DNA of 64,000 nucleotides from Acinetobacter venetianus RAG-1 = CIP 110063 (GCF_000368585.1 NZ_KB849558.1:1577043-1641042); one strand, 5' to 3'. Counted from the stretch's first letter, positions 17,617 to 27,964 are shown. Notes: generated from the letters alone by a model not told the origin. Numbers and translations: made by a program.

Positions 17617-18699
17617 TTATTCTAAATCACGGCAAGCACGGTATAAGTCTTGCCATCCCTCACGCTGCTTCATGACCGTTTCCACATATTCTTTCCATGG
17701 CACGACATCTTGCACAGGGTCTTTTAAAATCGCCCCTTGTAAACCTGCTGCCAGATCGTAATCAGTTATATCACCTACACCAAAATGCCCTGCCATTGCC
17801 CAACCATGACTCATCACGGAAATGGCTTCAGCAGTCGACAATGTTCCTGTGGTAGTTTTAAGTTTTTGCTTGCCATCTAAGGTTTGCCCATGGCGCAACT
17901 CTCTAAAAATCGTCACTAATTTTTGAATTTGTGCGTCCAAAGGTAGAACCTCTGGCAATTGCAAGCTTTTACCCAAAGATTGTACACGTTTCTGCACAAT
18001 TTCGACTTCCTCAGCAATCGTCGCTGGCGGTGGTAAAATCACAGTATTAAAACGGCGCTTTAAGGCTGAAGACAATTCATTCACACCTTTATCCCGATTA
18101 TTGGCGGTGGCAATCACGCTAAAGCCTTGCACCGCTTGATATTCCAGTCCCAACTCAGGCACAGGTAAGTTCTTTTCAGACAACAGCGTAATGAGCGTAT
18201 CTTGTACATCTGCTGGAATACGGGTCAACTCCTCAACACGGGCAATTTTGCCCTCTTGCATAGCACGTAACATGGGACTTTTTACTAAAGCTGCCTCACT
18301 TGGCCCTTTAGACAGCAGTTGCGCATAGTTCCAACTATAACGTAATGTATCTTCACTAGTGCCCGCCGTTCCCTGAATCAGTAAATCACTGTTGCCCGAA
18401 ATCGCGGCAGCTAAATGTTCAGACACCCATGATTTTGCGGTGCCTGGCACGCCTAATAATAATAAGGCACGATCTGTGGCTAAGGTCGCCACGGCAATTT
18501 CCATCAAACGGCGATTACCAATATATTTGGCTGAAATTTCAGTGCCGTCAGCTAAAGTTGTCCCCAATAAATAATCTACTACGGCTTTCGGTGAAAGTTG
18601 CCACTGAGGTGGTTTTGCCAAGCTATCCTGTGCTTTCAATGCGTCTAGCTCATGTGAAAATTGTTGTTCTGCTCTGGCACGTAAAACTTGTTGTGTCAT
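17617..18699 (-). CDS. MoxR-family AAA+ ATPase (YehL-like)
   Basis: The start at 18699 (MTQQVLRARA) is chosen because GAGGA lies 8 nt upstream; in-frame ATGs further up lack this. The 360-aa protein has Walker A GVPGTAKS (83-90), a Walker-B-like ARVEELTRIP, the pre-sensor GKIARVEE loop, sensor 1 VIATANNRDKG and the arginine motif ALKRRF. These are MoxR features. MoxR proteins are hexameric ATPases that remodel or mature partner proteins together with a VWA protein, here the one two genes downstream. A gap of 76 bp separates it from DUF5682. E. coli YehL is the likely counterpart. Confidence 0.93.
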   Translation of the reverse strand: MTQQVLRARAEQQFSHELDALKAQDSLAKPPQWQLSPKAVVDYLLGTTLADGTEISAKYIGNRRLMEIAVATLATDRALLLLGVPGTAKSWVSEHLAAAISGNSDLLIQGTAGTSEDTLRYSWNYAQLLSKGPSEAALVKSPMLRAMQEGKIARVEELTRIPADVQDTLITLLSEKNLPVPELGLEYQAVQGFSVIATANNRDKGVNELSSALKRRFNTVILPPPATIAEEVEIVQKRVQSLGKSLQLPEVLPLDAQIQKLVTIFRELRHGQTLDGKQKLKTTTGTLSTAEAISVMSHGWAMAGHFGVGDITDYDLAAGLQGAILKDPVQDVVPWKEYVETVMKQREGWQDLYRACRDLE

Positions 18700-18744
18700 G
18701 ATCATTGTCCTCATGTATATGACTCAATTATTTATTGTTTAATG

Positions 18745-20385
18745 CTAAATCAAAGTGTGTTTATATTGATTCAATCGCTCAAGCTGCTTCCACTCCGAAG
18801 TCGAAAACAAGCCTTGTAAAGCCTGAATATGGATTGGATAGCCATGCAAAATCAGCCACTCTGCTTGTGCTTTTAACGCTGCAAATTGTTTTTGATCTTG
18901 CTGCAAATTCAATGCTGCATATGCCTGTTGTAATAAAGCATAGGCATGTGTCGTAAGTACTTGATCAAAGTGCAACGCTGGGCTCAGTTGCCAAACGCAT
19001 TCAAAGTGCAGCCAATCTTTGCTTTGGGCATGGTTTTGCAATTGTTGTCTAATTAATGCCAATCCAATCTCATCTTGATTGAGCAAACTAAAAATCCGCA
19101 CATACTGACCATGCTGCTTGCATGCAATGTGAGTATCACACCATTGCCCCTGCTGTTGATAAAACCAACGCGCCAAATCACCGCGTTGTTCCCGATAACA
19201 GCAATCAATAAAAGCAGCCCAAATCGCTTCTTTTTGTGATTTATGCAAATTCAGCAAAGTATCCCAATCACCCAAAAGAGTGAACCAATACTGCAATGGC
19301 AACTGTTTTAAAATTTGCTGTACATAACGAACACCGTGACCACTTTGCATAAATGCTTGATAGGCTTGCTCCACCTGAGCACTTTGATAGGCGGTTTTTA
19401 AAATTCGACGACTTTCTTCAACATCTGCATCACCATGAAAAAATCCATAATCGTTCAAAGCATCATCTTGATCTAAGCTGATATGAACATTAATTTTTCT
19501 GGTTGTTGCCTCATAACTGAAACATGAATCAATCAGTACCATCATGTTTGGATACAAGGCATTATCTTGCGCATATAAATAAAAGCTGAGTGCTGCATTA
19601 TGTCGTACTGTCGCTGCATTTTGTGGCGCTAAGCTTTTCAAACATTCATATAAGTGAGGAAATTTGGTCACGGGCATATGCATTGAGACAACACTCTCAG
19701 CATGTCGTTGCAAGCTATTTTTCTGAATGGATTGTGTCCAAAACTCAGCGATATGCTGATTGACAAAATCAGGCAAGTGCGTACATAACAGACTCATCAT
19801 CCGTGACCAATCGCTACTCCTTAACTTGAGTAAATGCCGAATTAGGGGTGCAGCATCATTGTGCTTTAGATATTTCCATACCCGTTTGACCTCATCAATT
19901 CGTGTGGTCACATCACCCTGAAAGGCAAACTGCGGTAAGGTCTGTGCCAATAACACAGAATTGCGACATACCGATAGCACGGGTAGCACCAAATAACGAG
20001 GAATGACCTGTTGCTGCTGTAAAGCCAATTTTAAAATTTGATCTAACCAAAGTGCATAATCATATGGAGCTTCTTGTGCCACAATCCATTGCAGTACCTG
20101 TAGCAATGACGCATCTAAAGCATTTTCCTGTATCTCAAGTTGCGGCTTCTCGGCCGCAAGACTTTTCTCAACAGCATCAGAAATAGGCATGGCCTGATGC
20201 CCTGCCTGTTTCATCAATACCCAATACTGATTGAGTTGCAATAAATCTTGCGATGATTCTATTTGCTCAGGCACATATTTCTTTAATGCTTCGGGTAATT
20301 GAATCACTTGTTTAAACTGCTGCCCTAAGGTCAACTTTAAGCGCAATTGTTGCTCAAAAGCATTATAAGATGGGGTTAAAGACAT
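18745..20385 (-). CDS. DUF5691-like protein of the MoxR-VWA operon
   Basis: The start is at 20385 (MSLTPSYNAFEQQL), with SD AGGAG and a 10-bp overlap with the end of the SWIM gene; the longer in-frame ATG at 20439 would overlap more deeply and lacks an SD. The roughly 546-aa protein is helical, rich in Gln, Leu and Trp, and has no signal peptide, membrane helix or recognisable catalytic motif. HEAT/TPR-like helical repeats are suggested by the regular Leu/Ala spacing. Operons of this type carry a DUF5691 protein between the SWIM and MoxR genes, and I assign it by position and size. Function unknown; a scaffold or adaptor is a guess. Confidence 0.72.
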   Translation of the reverse strand: MSLTPSYNAFEQQLRLKLTLGQQFKQVIQLPEALKKYVPEQIESSQDLLQLNQYWVLMKQAGHQAMPISDAVEKSLAAEKPQLEIQENALDASLLQVLQWIVAQEAPYDYALWLDQILKLALQQQQVIPRYLVLPVLSVCRNSVLLAQTLPQFAFQGDVTTRIDEVKRVWKYLKHNDAAPLIRHLLKLRSSDWSRMMSLLCTHLPDFVNQHIAEFWTQSIQKNSLQRHAESVVSMHMPVTKFPHLYECLKSLAPQNAATVRHNAALSFYLYAQDNALYPNMMVLIDSCFSYEATTRKINVHISLDQDDALNDYGFFHGDADVEESRRILKTAYQSAQVEQAYQAFMQSGHGVRYVQQILKQLPLQYWFTLLGDWDTLLNLHKSQKEAIWAAFIDCCYREQRGDLARWFYQQQGQWCDTHIACKQHGQYVRIFSLLNQDEIGLALIRQQLQNHAQSKDWLHFECVWQLSPALHFDQVLTTHAYALLQQAYAALNLQQDQKQFAALKAQAEWLILHGYPIHIQALQGLFSTSEWKQLERLNQYKHTLI

Positions 20386-21707
20386 TGAAAATGTTCTCCT
20401 TGCCAAATACTGACCAAGGTCAATTGCAGACCATTCCACTCTAGCCCCGCACTAAAGGGTTCATCTCCAACCAAAAACCATAGCTCTACAAATTGCTTCA
20501 CTTCGATGGCACACATGTGTTGATTTTGATCGACTAAATAAACTCTTTTCTCATGCTTAACCAAACGCAATTGATTCAACCAAAAGAAACGAATCAGTTG
20601 TAATGGATTCTGTTTTAAACCATGTGCATAGTGTTGAAAGAGCTGCTCAAAATCAGTTAAACCTTGAGGAGCGATGGTCACCACCTTACCTTGTTGCAAA
20701 GTTGCCAATTGTTCTTCTAAACGTATTCGTTGTTGACTGATCACGGGATAAAATTTCGCCGTCACAGACAGTTGCTGTTGCTGGGGTAAGGTCAAGCCAA
20801 AAATGGAATAGGGTGGAATTTCAAAGTCGATCAATAAATAATCACATTGCTTTTGACTATCCCATAACCATTGACGGCGATAACGCCCACGGGTATTGAG
20901 TAACTCATGCGTCACTTGCCCCACAGCATGGATATTGATCGTTTGTACGGCAATATGATCCCACGCATCACTGGGTAAATTCACCCCAAACAATTGTTTC
21001 ATTTCCTCCAGCAACATTGGATCAAGTTGCTGACGATGTTGCCATAATTGCACCGCCAAACTCAATTTTGCCAACCAAAATGAACATTGTTGTTGCCAAT
21101 CGGTTTGGTATAACGCACTGGAAAATTCTTCTAAATAACTAACTAAGCCATTGAGTTGTGCATCGACCAAACGGCTTTGCATATCACGAAACATTTCATG
21201 CTGTTGTTGTCGTAATCGTCCTAAACCCATGCTGACAATATCATTCAACCATGTTTGTAAAGTCTCAATACCCGCATCCATTTTTTTCTCACGCGCCAAT
21301 TGTCGTTTGGCGCGTGCGGCTTCATCAACAGGTTTATCTATTGCTTTTTCTTTTTTCTCAGTGGCTTTACTTTTTTTATCGCGCCATTTTTGTACTCGAT
21401 CAGGAATGGCTTGATCATCTTGCTGAATACTAAATTTATCCTGATATTCGGTATAGACCATTAGCAACGCTAAGGCATGCTTACATGGGCGTTTAAAACT
21501 CGGACAACTGCACTCACATTTCAATTCAGGTAAAAAAATCGCACTTTGATAAGTCGCACTTCCCTGAATTTCTCCCCAAATCCATTGATCAGTAGAACCT
21601 GAAATATTATTCCAAGCTTCGAACTTTGCCAGTTTTTTTGCAGATTTTGCCGAACTTGCATCAGGAGTAATCTGCTCTACTTGATCGAACTGAATCGTCA
21701 ACAACAT
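20376..21707 (-). CDS. SWIM zinc-finger protein (YehQ-like), first gene of the MoxR-VWA operon
   Basis: The start at 21707 (MLLTIQFDQVEQIT) has SD AAAGGG 6 nt upstream; 19 further codons upstream are open but unlikely to be translated. The roughly 443-aa protein carries a SWIM zinc finger: Cys66-x-Cys68-x6-Cys75-x-His77 within CSCPSFKRPCKHALALL. A Lys/Glu-rich charged helix follows at about 105-145, then a long helical C-terminal part. SWIM domains bind DNA or protein. E. coli YehQ is a SWIM protein in an equivalent locus with YehL, YehM and YehP. It leads the operon behind a possible palindromic operator. Confidence 0.88.
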   Translation of the reverse strand: MLLTIQFDQVEQITPDASSAKSAKKLAKFEAWNNISGSTDQWIWGEIQGSATYQSAIFLPELKCECSCPSFKRPCKHALALLMVYTEYQDKFSIQQDDQAIPDRVQKWRDKKSKATEKKEKAIDKPVDEAARAKRQLAREKKMDAGIETLQTWLNDIVSMGLGRLRQQQHEMFRDMQSRLVDAQLNGLVSYLEEFSSALYQTDWQQQCSFWLAKLSLAVQLWQHRQQLDPMLLEEMKQLFGVNLPSDAWDHIAVQTINIHAVGQVTHELLNTRGRYRRQWLWDSQKQCDYLLIDFEIPPYSIFGLTLPQQQQLSVTAKFYPVISQQRIRLEEQLATLQQGKVVTIAPQGLTDFEQLFQHYAHGLKQNPLQLIRFFWLNQLRLVKHEKRVYLVDQNQHMCAIEVKQFVELWFLVGDEPFSAGLEWNGLQLTLVSIWQGEHFQCL

Positions 21708-21803
21708 AAGCAACCCTTTAAAATAATTTTTTATTTTCAATATCTTGAAGTATGAGCATGACAAACTATAACGTTTTTTATTTTATCTGCATATACATCA
21801 ATT

Positions 21804-21833
21804 AGTATAAGCGACAGATTTTGTCGCATGAAA
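21804..21833 (-). promoter_or_regulatory. Candidate promoter/operator of the SWIM-MoxR-VWA operon
   Basis: On the minus strand a -10-like TATACT (21804-21809) and a weak -35-like TTTCAT (21828-21833) are 18 bp apart. The spacer is filled by a palindrome GCGACA-N5-TGTCGC (21811-21827). A dyad between -35 and -10 is a classic repressor site. No regulator gene is adjacent, and the -35 is poor. Confidence 0.4.
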
Positions 21834-21843
21834 TTACAGCTAT

Positions 21844-21880
21844 AAAAAAACCGCCTGCTAAATACTCGGCGGTTTCTTTT
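21844..21880 (-). terminator. Intrinsic terminator of adk
   Basis: Stem AAACCGCC/GGCGGTTT (21848-21855 and 21868-21875) followed on the minus strand by T7, just after the adk stop. Confidence 0.9.
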
Positions 21881-21892
21881 TACAGCAATAGA

Positions 21893-22561
<669 letters not shown>

Positions 22562-22628
22562 TTAAAAACAATAAATCTTTAATTGAGCAATATCATACAG
22601 ACTTATTGCCCAACCAACATCAAATTAA

Positions 22629-23942
22629 TTATAAGAAAGCTACAAATAAGTGGATTAAACCTGCAAAAAAGCCAGTTACCCCACCCAGTACAATTAAAAT
22701 CCACTCATCCTCTTGGAACGCTGGTCGTAATAGGTTTTGGAACTCTTTCGGTGTTAGTTCACGGATACGGTCTCTAAACATTTGAAAGATCTTTTGCGCA
22801 CGACTAGCATTCAAGGCTGGGTCACATACTGGCCCCATAGTAATTTCAATTGAACGATCAATCAAGTCGGTCTTGAGTCTAGCATATTCTCTAGGACCCA
22901 ATGATAGCTGCAATGATGTTCTAACCAGTGGAGTTTCCATAATTTCATTAATATGGCGCTTGACAATACGACGGGTTTTATCTTTTTTGCTGCCGTACAT
23001 CATCTCAGTCATAATCGACTTCAATGTGATTAAGTCCTCTGTTACCACACTCGCGAATACATCTGAAACCTCTTCCTGACGCTTCATAAAAGCGCCTTGT
23101 ACATTGTAAGTACCGATCTTTAGAACAGGTACAATCCAAGGGAATTTACGGTCTTTGGTTAAGCGGAATATTTGTGGATAACGGATATAATGCGGCTCGA
23201 TTGGGTTAAATACCATCCAAATTGCAATCCAGTTGGTCAAGAAACCCCAAATGGATGCCCAAAATGGAACGGTCCAATGCCAAGGCACTACAAACCATAC
23301 AATCATTTGGAAAACACCAAAGAACATCCCAATCAATGCACTGATATGCCAAATAAAGTTAATTTCTTTTTGCCCAACTTTGAGGAACATTCGTACCATC
23401 AAACGGCGATCACCTTCCATTTGGCGAACAACCATTTCACGCATATCAACAAGTGACTCGACGTTCATAGTCAGCTCAGTCACAAGTTCTCTTAATGTAT
23501 TTGGGAGCTGTTTATGTGCTTGAGCATAAATACGGCGTTTAATCGAATAAGGTAAATTTTCCCATAACACAGCATTACGATCGATCATGACTTCATCAAT
23601 TAAGTGTTCAAGTTCAAAACCAACTTGTTCACCAATGATCATGGCCATATCTTCTGGGTCCATTGCTTCTAAGAACTCACGCAATGAACCAAGTTTAGTT
23701 AATGTATTATCAGTAATGATGCCTGAAATACGTCCAGCTTTACGTGGAACAATCCCTTGCCAACCTACAGGTAATGGTCCTAAATGGAATCCCCAAAAGT
23801 TAATTGGGTAAAACACCATTTTTAAAGCCATCCACACGTGAGCCCAAGTTACAAAGGCTGTCACAGGAATAATACTTAAGACCGCCAGATGGTCTGGTCG
23901 ATTTAAAAAAATCTGCCACAATTCATTGACGTAATCAAACAT
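22629..23942 (-). CDS. DUF445 family inner-membrane protein
   Basis: The 437-aa protein has hydrophobic segments near the N-terminus (about 20-45), in the middle (about 205-255) and at the extreme C-terminus (about 417-435). Between them lie long charged regions, the typical DUF445 arrangement. The family-like motif FW-NWIAIWMVFNPIEPHYI-YP is present in the central part, as are repeated GPREYARLKTDLIDR-type helices. Function is unknown for the family. It lies upstream of adk with 82 bp between them; shared transcription is possible but not shown. Confidence 0.85.
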   Translation of the reverse strand: MFDYVNELWQIFLNRPDHLAVLSIIPVTAFVTWAHVWMALKMVFYPINFWGFHLGPLPVGWQGIVPRKAGRISGIITDNTLTKLGSLREFLEAMDPEDMAMIIGEQVGFELEHLIDEVMIDRNAVLWENLPYSIKRRIYAQAHKQLPNTLRELVTELTMNVESLVDMREMVVRQMEGDRRLMVRMFLKVGQKEINFIWHISALIGMFFGVFQMIVWFVVPWHWTVPFWASIWGFLTNWIAIWMVFNPIEPHYIRYPQIFRLTKDRKFPWIVPVLKIGTYNVQGAFMKRQEEVSDVFASVVTEDLITLKSIMTEMMYGSKKDKTRRIVKRHINEIMETPLVRTSLQLSLGPREYARLKTDLIDRSIEITMGPVCDPALNASRAQKIFQMFRDRIRELTPKEFQNLLRPAFQEDEWILIVLGGVTGFFAGLIHLFVAFL

Positions 23943-24000
23943 GCATGACTCTCAAAATTATTAATACATTATGGCTAACAGGACAAAGAGCAAATATCTC

Positions 24001-24519
24001 CTATAGACCAAAACTTAAAGTGTAAGAAAACTGAAAGACTGGTTCTGATTTTTTCACAGTATTGCCACTTCCATCTTCAATTTTTTCTCGTATACCAGCA
24101 CCTACACTGAATGTGCTGATACGTTCACTATTCAGCCAAACATAAGAAAGATCAGCACCTACACCGAGATTGCCTTTTTGTTTACCGCCAAAGTTTTTAC
24201 TGTCTAAATGTCCCGCGTAGACACCAACGTAATAACCATTTTTATCGGTGCCTGTTAAATAATATGGATAGCGAAATCCAACTTGTGCACCTGGTTCATT
24301 ATCATCATTCAAAAATGCACCAGCTTTTGCATAAGCAATACCATAAGGATTAACCCATTCTAAATTGGCATGTAGTAATTTTTTTGTAAAACCTGCACCA
24401 ATATTCCAAGTCGAAACATTAGCATCTTTTAATTTTGGCTCTGGCATATATGGATTTTCATCCGCATGTACCAAACCATTACATGTTAAAACCGCTAGCA
24501 AAAGGTAAAGTTTTCTCAT
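24001..24519 (-). CDS. Putative outer-membrane beta-barrel protein, unknown function
   Basis: The start at 24519 (MRKLYLLLAVLTCNGLVHA) has GGAG 6 nt upstream and gives a clean Sec signal peptide cleaved after VHA. The mature part of about 153 residues alternates polar and aromatic or aliphatic residues (for example WNIGAGFTKKLLHANLEWVN) and ends in strand-like FQFSYTLSFGL, consistent with a small outer-membrane barrel. I do not recognise a named family. The gene is separated from the DUF445 gene by 58 bp and might share its transcript. Confidence 0.7.
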   Translation of the reverse strand: MRKLYLLLAVLTCNGLVHADENPYMPEPKLKDANVSTWNIGAGFTKKLLHANLEWVNPYGIAYAKAGAFLNDDNEPGAQVGFRYPYYLTGTDKNGYYVGVYAGHLDSKNFGGKQKGNLGVGADLSYVWLNSERISTFSVGAGIREKIEDGSGNTVKKSEPVFQFSYTLSFGL

Positions 24520-24761
24520 TATTCTCTCCATTTTCCTTAAGAGTGCGTATTGGACAATCCTATTTCAAACAGTTTGTGACTTTAACAGAATTATTTTGCT
24601 TCTAATATACAAGACCCTACAAATTTAATGTCTGCAAAGTCAAAAACTGTCGCAGCTTCATTTATATGAAGTATTGAAAAATCTACAGTATGATCATGCA
24701 ACTTACGTTAAAATAAGTCACCCATACCCTCTTTCAATCTTGTAATTTAAGTCGACACCGT

Positions 24762-26747
24762 ATGAAACAGCACTTTCCTTTAAAAAACATGCAACAAGAA
24801 AAGCGCATTTATAGGGGTCGAATCTTTTTTGCAATTTTTCTAGTGATGACGTTTCTTCTTTTATTGATCTGTCGTTATGCATATTTACAGATTGTTCATT
24901 ACGATGATTTTACAACGGCATCAGATAAGAACAGAATTCGCTTACAACCTCTTCCGCCTGCCCGTGGTTATATTTACGATCGTAATGGTATTTTACTTGC
25001 AGATAATTATCCTGTTTTTAGTGCAACATTAAGCCGTGCAGATGTCACCGATATTGATGGAACACTTTCTCGTCTAATTCCAGTATTAAGTCTGACACAA
25101 GAAGACGTTGATCGTTTTAAAAGCCGTGTTAAAACTGCTCGAAAAACTGAGCGTATCGCGATCAAGCTCAACCTGACTGAAAATGACATCGCAAAGTTCA
25201 GTGAAGTTAAATATGCCTTTCCTGGAGTCAAAATCGAAACACAGATGACTCGCTACTACCCTCACGGTGAGTTATTTGCGCATGTCATCGGTTATGTTGG
25301 TCGAATTAACGATAGAGAACTTAAAAAGATCGATAAGGACTTATATGCTGGAACTAACCTTATCGGCAAAATTGGTGCAGAAAAAAGCTATGAGGATTTA
25401 CTGCACGGCACACCGGGCTATGAATCTGTCGAAGCCGACGCACATGGTAATGTGCTCAGAAACTTAGGACGTCAAGATCCTGTTCGCGGTAATGATCTCT
25501 ATTTATCGATAGATTATGGCTTACAAACCATTGCGGCTAAACAATTAGCTGATCGTCGCGGCGCGATTGTTGCGATAGATCCCCGCACTGGAGAAATTTT
25601 AGCACTGGTCTCTAGTCCAAGTTTTAATCCCAATTTGTTCGTAACGGGGATCAGTACCAAAGACTATAGCGCTCTGCGTGATAACTTAGATCAGCCGCTT
25701 TATAACCGAGCAGTTCAAGGTTCTTATCCGCCAGGTTCTACGATTAAGCCAATGTTCGGTCTAGGAGGGATTCACTATGGACTCGTCGATTGGAACACCG
25801 CCATTTCTGATCCCGGCTATTTCTCTCTTCCTGGGGATTCACATAAATTCCGTGACTGGAAAAAATCAGGACATGGTTCAGTCAACTTACATAAAGCTCA
25901 AGTCGTCTCTTGCGATACTTATTTCTATATCTTGTCCTATCGTATGGGCATAGAAAAAATGAATGAGTGGATGCGCCAATTTGGTTTCGGTGAGAAAACA
26001 GGGGTCGATCTACCTAGTGAAAGTTCAGGCTTATACCCAAGTCCACAATGGAAAATGCGTACTCGTAAAAGCAAATGGCTAAAAGGTGAAACCATTTCCG
26101 TCAGTATTGGACAGGGTGCATTTACAGCAACACCATTACAGCTCGCTATGGCAACTGCAATCACCGCGAACAAAGGATCACATGTCACACCGCATGTATT
26201 ACGAGATACCAAAGGTGCAAAACAATTCACTGTGCATAATGCACCAGATGGAAAAATCCAATTTAATGGAACCGCACAAGATTGGATGAATATGCACGAT
26301 GCCATGGTTGATGTCATTCAATCTGGTACAGGTCGTGGAATTAAAGGCGGTTTGCAATATTCAATTGCTGGTAAAACTGGTACGGCACAAGTTAAAAGTA
26401 TTGCCCAAGGAAAACGCTATAACGAAGCAGCACTTTCTTCAAGACAATGGGATCATGGTCTATTTGTTGGATTTGCTCCAGCAGATAACCCAGAAATTGC
26501 AATCGCAGTCGTATGGGAAAATGGTAAACATGGTGGTTCAGCAGCTCAACTCGCACGTCCAATTTTTGATTACTGGCTTGTTACTCGTAAGAAAAATCCG
26601 ATTCGTCCAGCAAATCATCAAGTCAGTGGCGGCCTGATGACCGCAGGGATTAAGCCGGGTGAACTACCAAGTGGTGGAGCAGCATCGACAGTGCAAGCAC
26701 AATCAACAACCACAGCTCCTTTACCTGCTGATGAGGTCACTGAATAA
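24762..26747 (+). CDS. mrdA: Penicillin-binding protein 2
   Basis: The 661-aa class B PBP has an N-terminal membrane anchor (about 20-42) and a pedestal domain with PPARGYIYDRNG. The transpeptidase domain carries the three active-site motifs: Ser326-Thr-Ile-Lys in PPGSTIKP, Ser383-Cys-Asp (SCDTYFY), and Lys538-Thr-Gly in GKTGTAQ. The YES-type spacer motifs and SIGQGAFTATPLQLA match PBP2. It crosslinks peptidoglycan during cell elongation together with RodA, which is not adjacent here. The C-terminal tail (about 625-661) is Gly/Ala/Thr-rich and disordered. Its stop overlaps the start of rsmD (TAATG). Confidence 0.97.
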   Translation: MKQHFPLKNMQQEKRIYRGRIFFAIFLVMTFLLLLICRYAYLQIVHYDDFTTASDKNRIRLQPLPPARGYIYDRNGILLADNYPVFSATLSRADVTDIDGTLSRLIPVLSLTQEDVDRFKSRVKTARKTERIAIKLNLTENDIAKFSEVKYAFPGVKIETQMTRYYPHGELFAHVIGYVGRINDRELKKIDKDLYAGTNLIGKIGAEKSYEDLLHGTPGYESVEADAHGNVLRNLGRQDPVRGNDLYLSIDYGLQTIAAKQLADRRGAIVAIDPRTGEILALVSSPSFNPNLFVTGISTKDYSALRDNLDQPLYNRAVQGSYPPGSTIKPMFGLGGIHYGLVDWNTAISDPGYFSLPGDSHKFRDWKKSGHGSVNLHKAQVVSCDTYFYILSYRMGIEKMNEWMRQFGFGEKTGVDLPSESSGLYPSPQWKMRTRKSKWLKGETISVSIGQGAFTATPLQLAMATAITANKGSHVTPHVLRDTKGAKQFTVHNAPDGKIQFNGTAQDWMNMHDAMVDVIQSGTGRGIKGGLQYSIAGKTGTAQVKSIAQGKRYNEAALSSRQWDHGLFVGFAPADNPEIAIAVVWENGKHGGSAAQLARPIFDYWLVTRKKNPIRPANHQVSGGLMTAGIKPGELPSGGAASTVQAQSTTTAPLPADEVTE

Positions 26748-27295
26748 TGAAAAATCAATTACGGATCATTGGCGGGGAATTGAAGCGTCGTACTTTACCT
26801 TTTGCGAATGTAGACGGTTTACGTCCTACGCCTGACCGTGTACGTGAGACATTATTTAATTGGCTCATGTGGGATATTCAAAATGCACAGGTTTTAGACC
26901 TTTGCACTGGCTCAGGTGCATTAGGTTTCGAAGCACTTTCTCGTGGAGCTGCCAAAGTTATAATGATTGAACCCAATACGACTCAAGCAAAATTTTTAAA
27001 AGAGAATATTGCTTTATTAAAAGCAGAGAATTGTCAGCTACACATAACAACAGCACAACAAGCGCTCAAGAAACTGAATCTTAGTTTCGACGTTGTCTTT
27101 CTTGATCCACCCTATAGTTTAGACTTATGGCAAGAACTTGCTGAGTTATCAGATCCGATGATTGCAAACCAAGCCTTCATTTACGTTGAAGCAGATCGAG
27201 AATTATCTCAGCTCAAACTACCAGCATCTTGGCAAAAAATTAAAGAAACGAAAGCAGGTGTAGTTCGAGCAGGCTTATACCAAAAAATTACTTAG
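26747..27295 (+). CDS. rsmD: 16S rRNA (guanine966-N2)-methyltransferase
   Basis: The 182-aa protein has the RsmD features RIIGGELKRR, GLRPTPDRVRETLFNWL, the SAM-binding motif LDLCTGSGALGFEALSRGA (about 48-66) and the catalytic motif DPPY (about 119-122). It methylates G966 of 16S rRNA in assembled 30S subunits. Its ATG overlaps the mrdA stop by one base, so translation is likely coupled. The 3' end overlaps the convergent outer-membrane-like gene by 4 bp. Confidence 0.96.
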   Translation: MKNQLRIIGGELKRRTLPFANVDGLRPTPDRVRETLFNWLMWDIQNAQVLDLCTGSGALGFEALSRGAAKVIMIEPNTTQAKFLKENIALLKAENCQLHITTAQQALKKLNLSFDVVFLDPPYSLDLWQELAELSDPMIANQAFIYVEADRELSQLKLPASWQKIKETKAGVVRAGLYQKIT

Positions 27296-27696
27296 AAAAT
27301 TCTTAGCCAAAACAGTCTAATGAGTTGCCCTCGATCAAACGGAAAGCTCGACAAATACTCATAGCCGATTCGGTTGCTTGAGTTAAGCTGATAGACAATA
27401 CCGTAGCCCAGTGAGATCGAGAAATCATCCAAACTCAGATTTGAAGTATCACCTGTTAACATCTTATGGTTGAATTGATTGGTCTGGTACGCAGTATAGT
27501 TGTATACACGCCACCTCTCATCTTGAAAAAGCTGATTATGCAAAACTGAATAATCTGTTTTCATTTCAGGATATGCAGCATCAAACATTTCCTCAGAATC
27601 ATCTTCAAATCCAGCAAAGAAATTATAGTTCTCCGCATTTGCAAACGTTGTTAGACAGGACAGTAAACAAAAAAAGAAAATGTGTTTAAATCGCAT
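27292..27696 (-). CDS. Putative secreted or outer-membrane protein, unknown function
   Basis: The start at 27696 (MRFKHIFFFCLLSCLTTFANA) gives a clear signal peptide cleaved after ANA; six further in-frame codons upstream would spoil it. The mature protein of about 113 residues has an acidic N-terminal stretch (GFEDDSEEMFDAAYPE) and then strand-like segments (DDFSISLGYGIVYQL, RIGYEYLSSF), ending LFWLRIF with the terminal Phe typical of outer-membrane barrel proteins. No named family is recognised. The SD is poor. It converges on rsmD with a 4-bp overlap. Confidence 0.68.
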   Translation of the reverse strand: MRFKHIFFFCLLSCLTTFANAENYNFFAGFEDDSEEMFDAAYPEMKTDYSVLHNQLFQDERWRVYNYTAYQTNQFNHKMLTGDTSNLSLDDFSISLGYGIVYQLNSSNRIGYEYLSSFPFDRGQLIRLFWLRIF

Positions 27697-27964
27697 AATG
27701 GCGTTTATTGACAATCTTGACGATTAGCATAACTCTAAAACTCATTTTGCATCAATAAATTAATGATATATTTCAAACACTAATAGAAGATCATAATCTA
27801 ATAAAGACGCTATTTTTATCCCTTGACAAACACTGTTTAGATTTTTGGCATATAGCTTAACGTACTATTAAGTTTTCAACTGTTGTTCTGTTAGACATAA
27901 ATGCTTAATTTATAGCAGAATTTTAGATACAATGAGCCGATCTACAAACTCAACATAATTCCCC

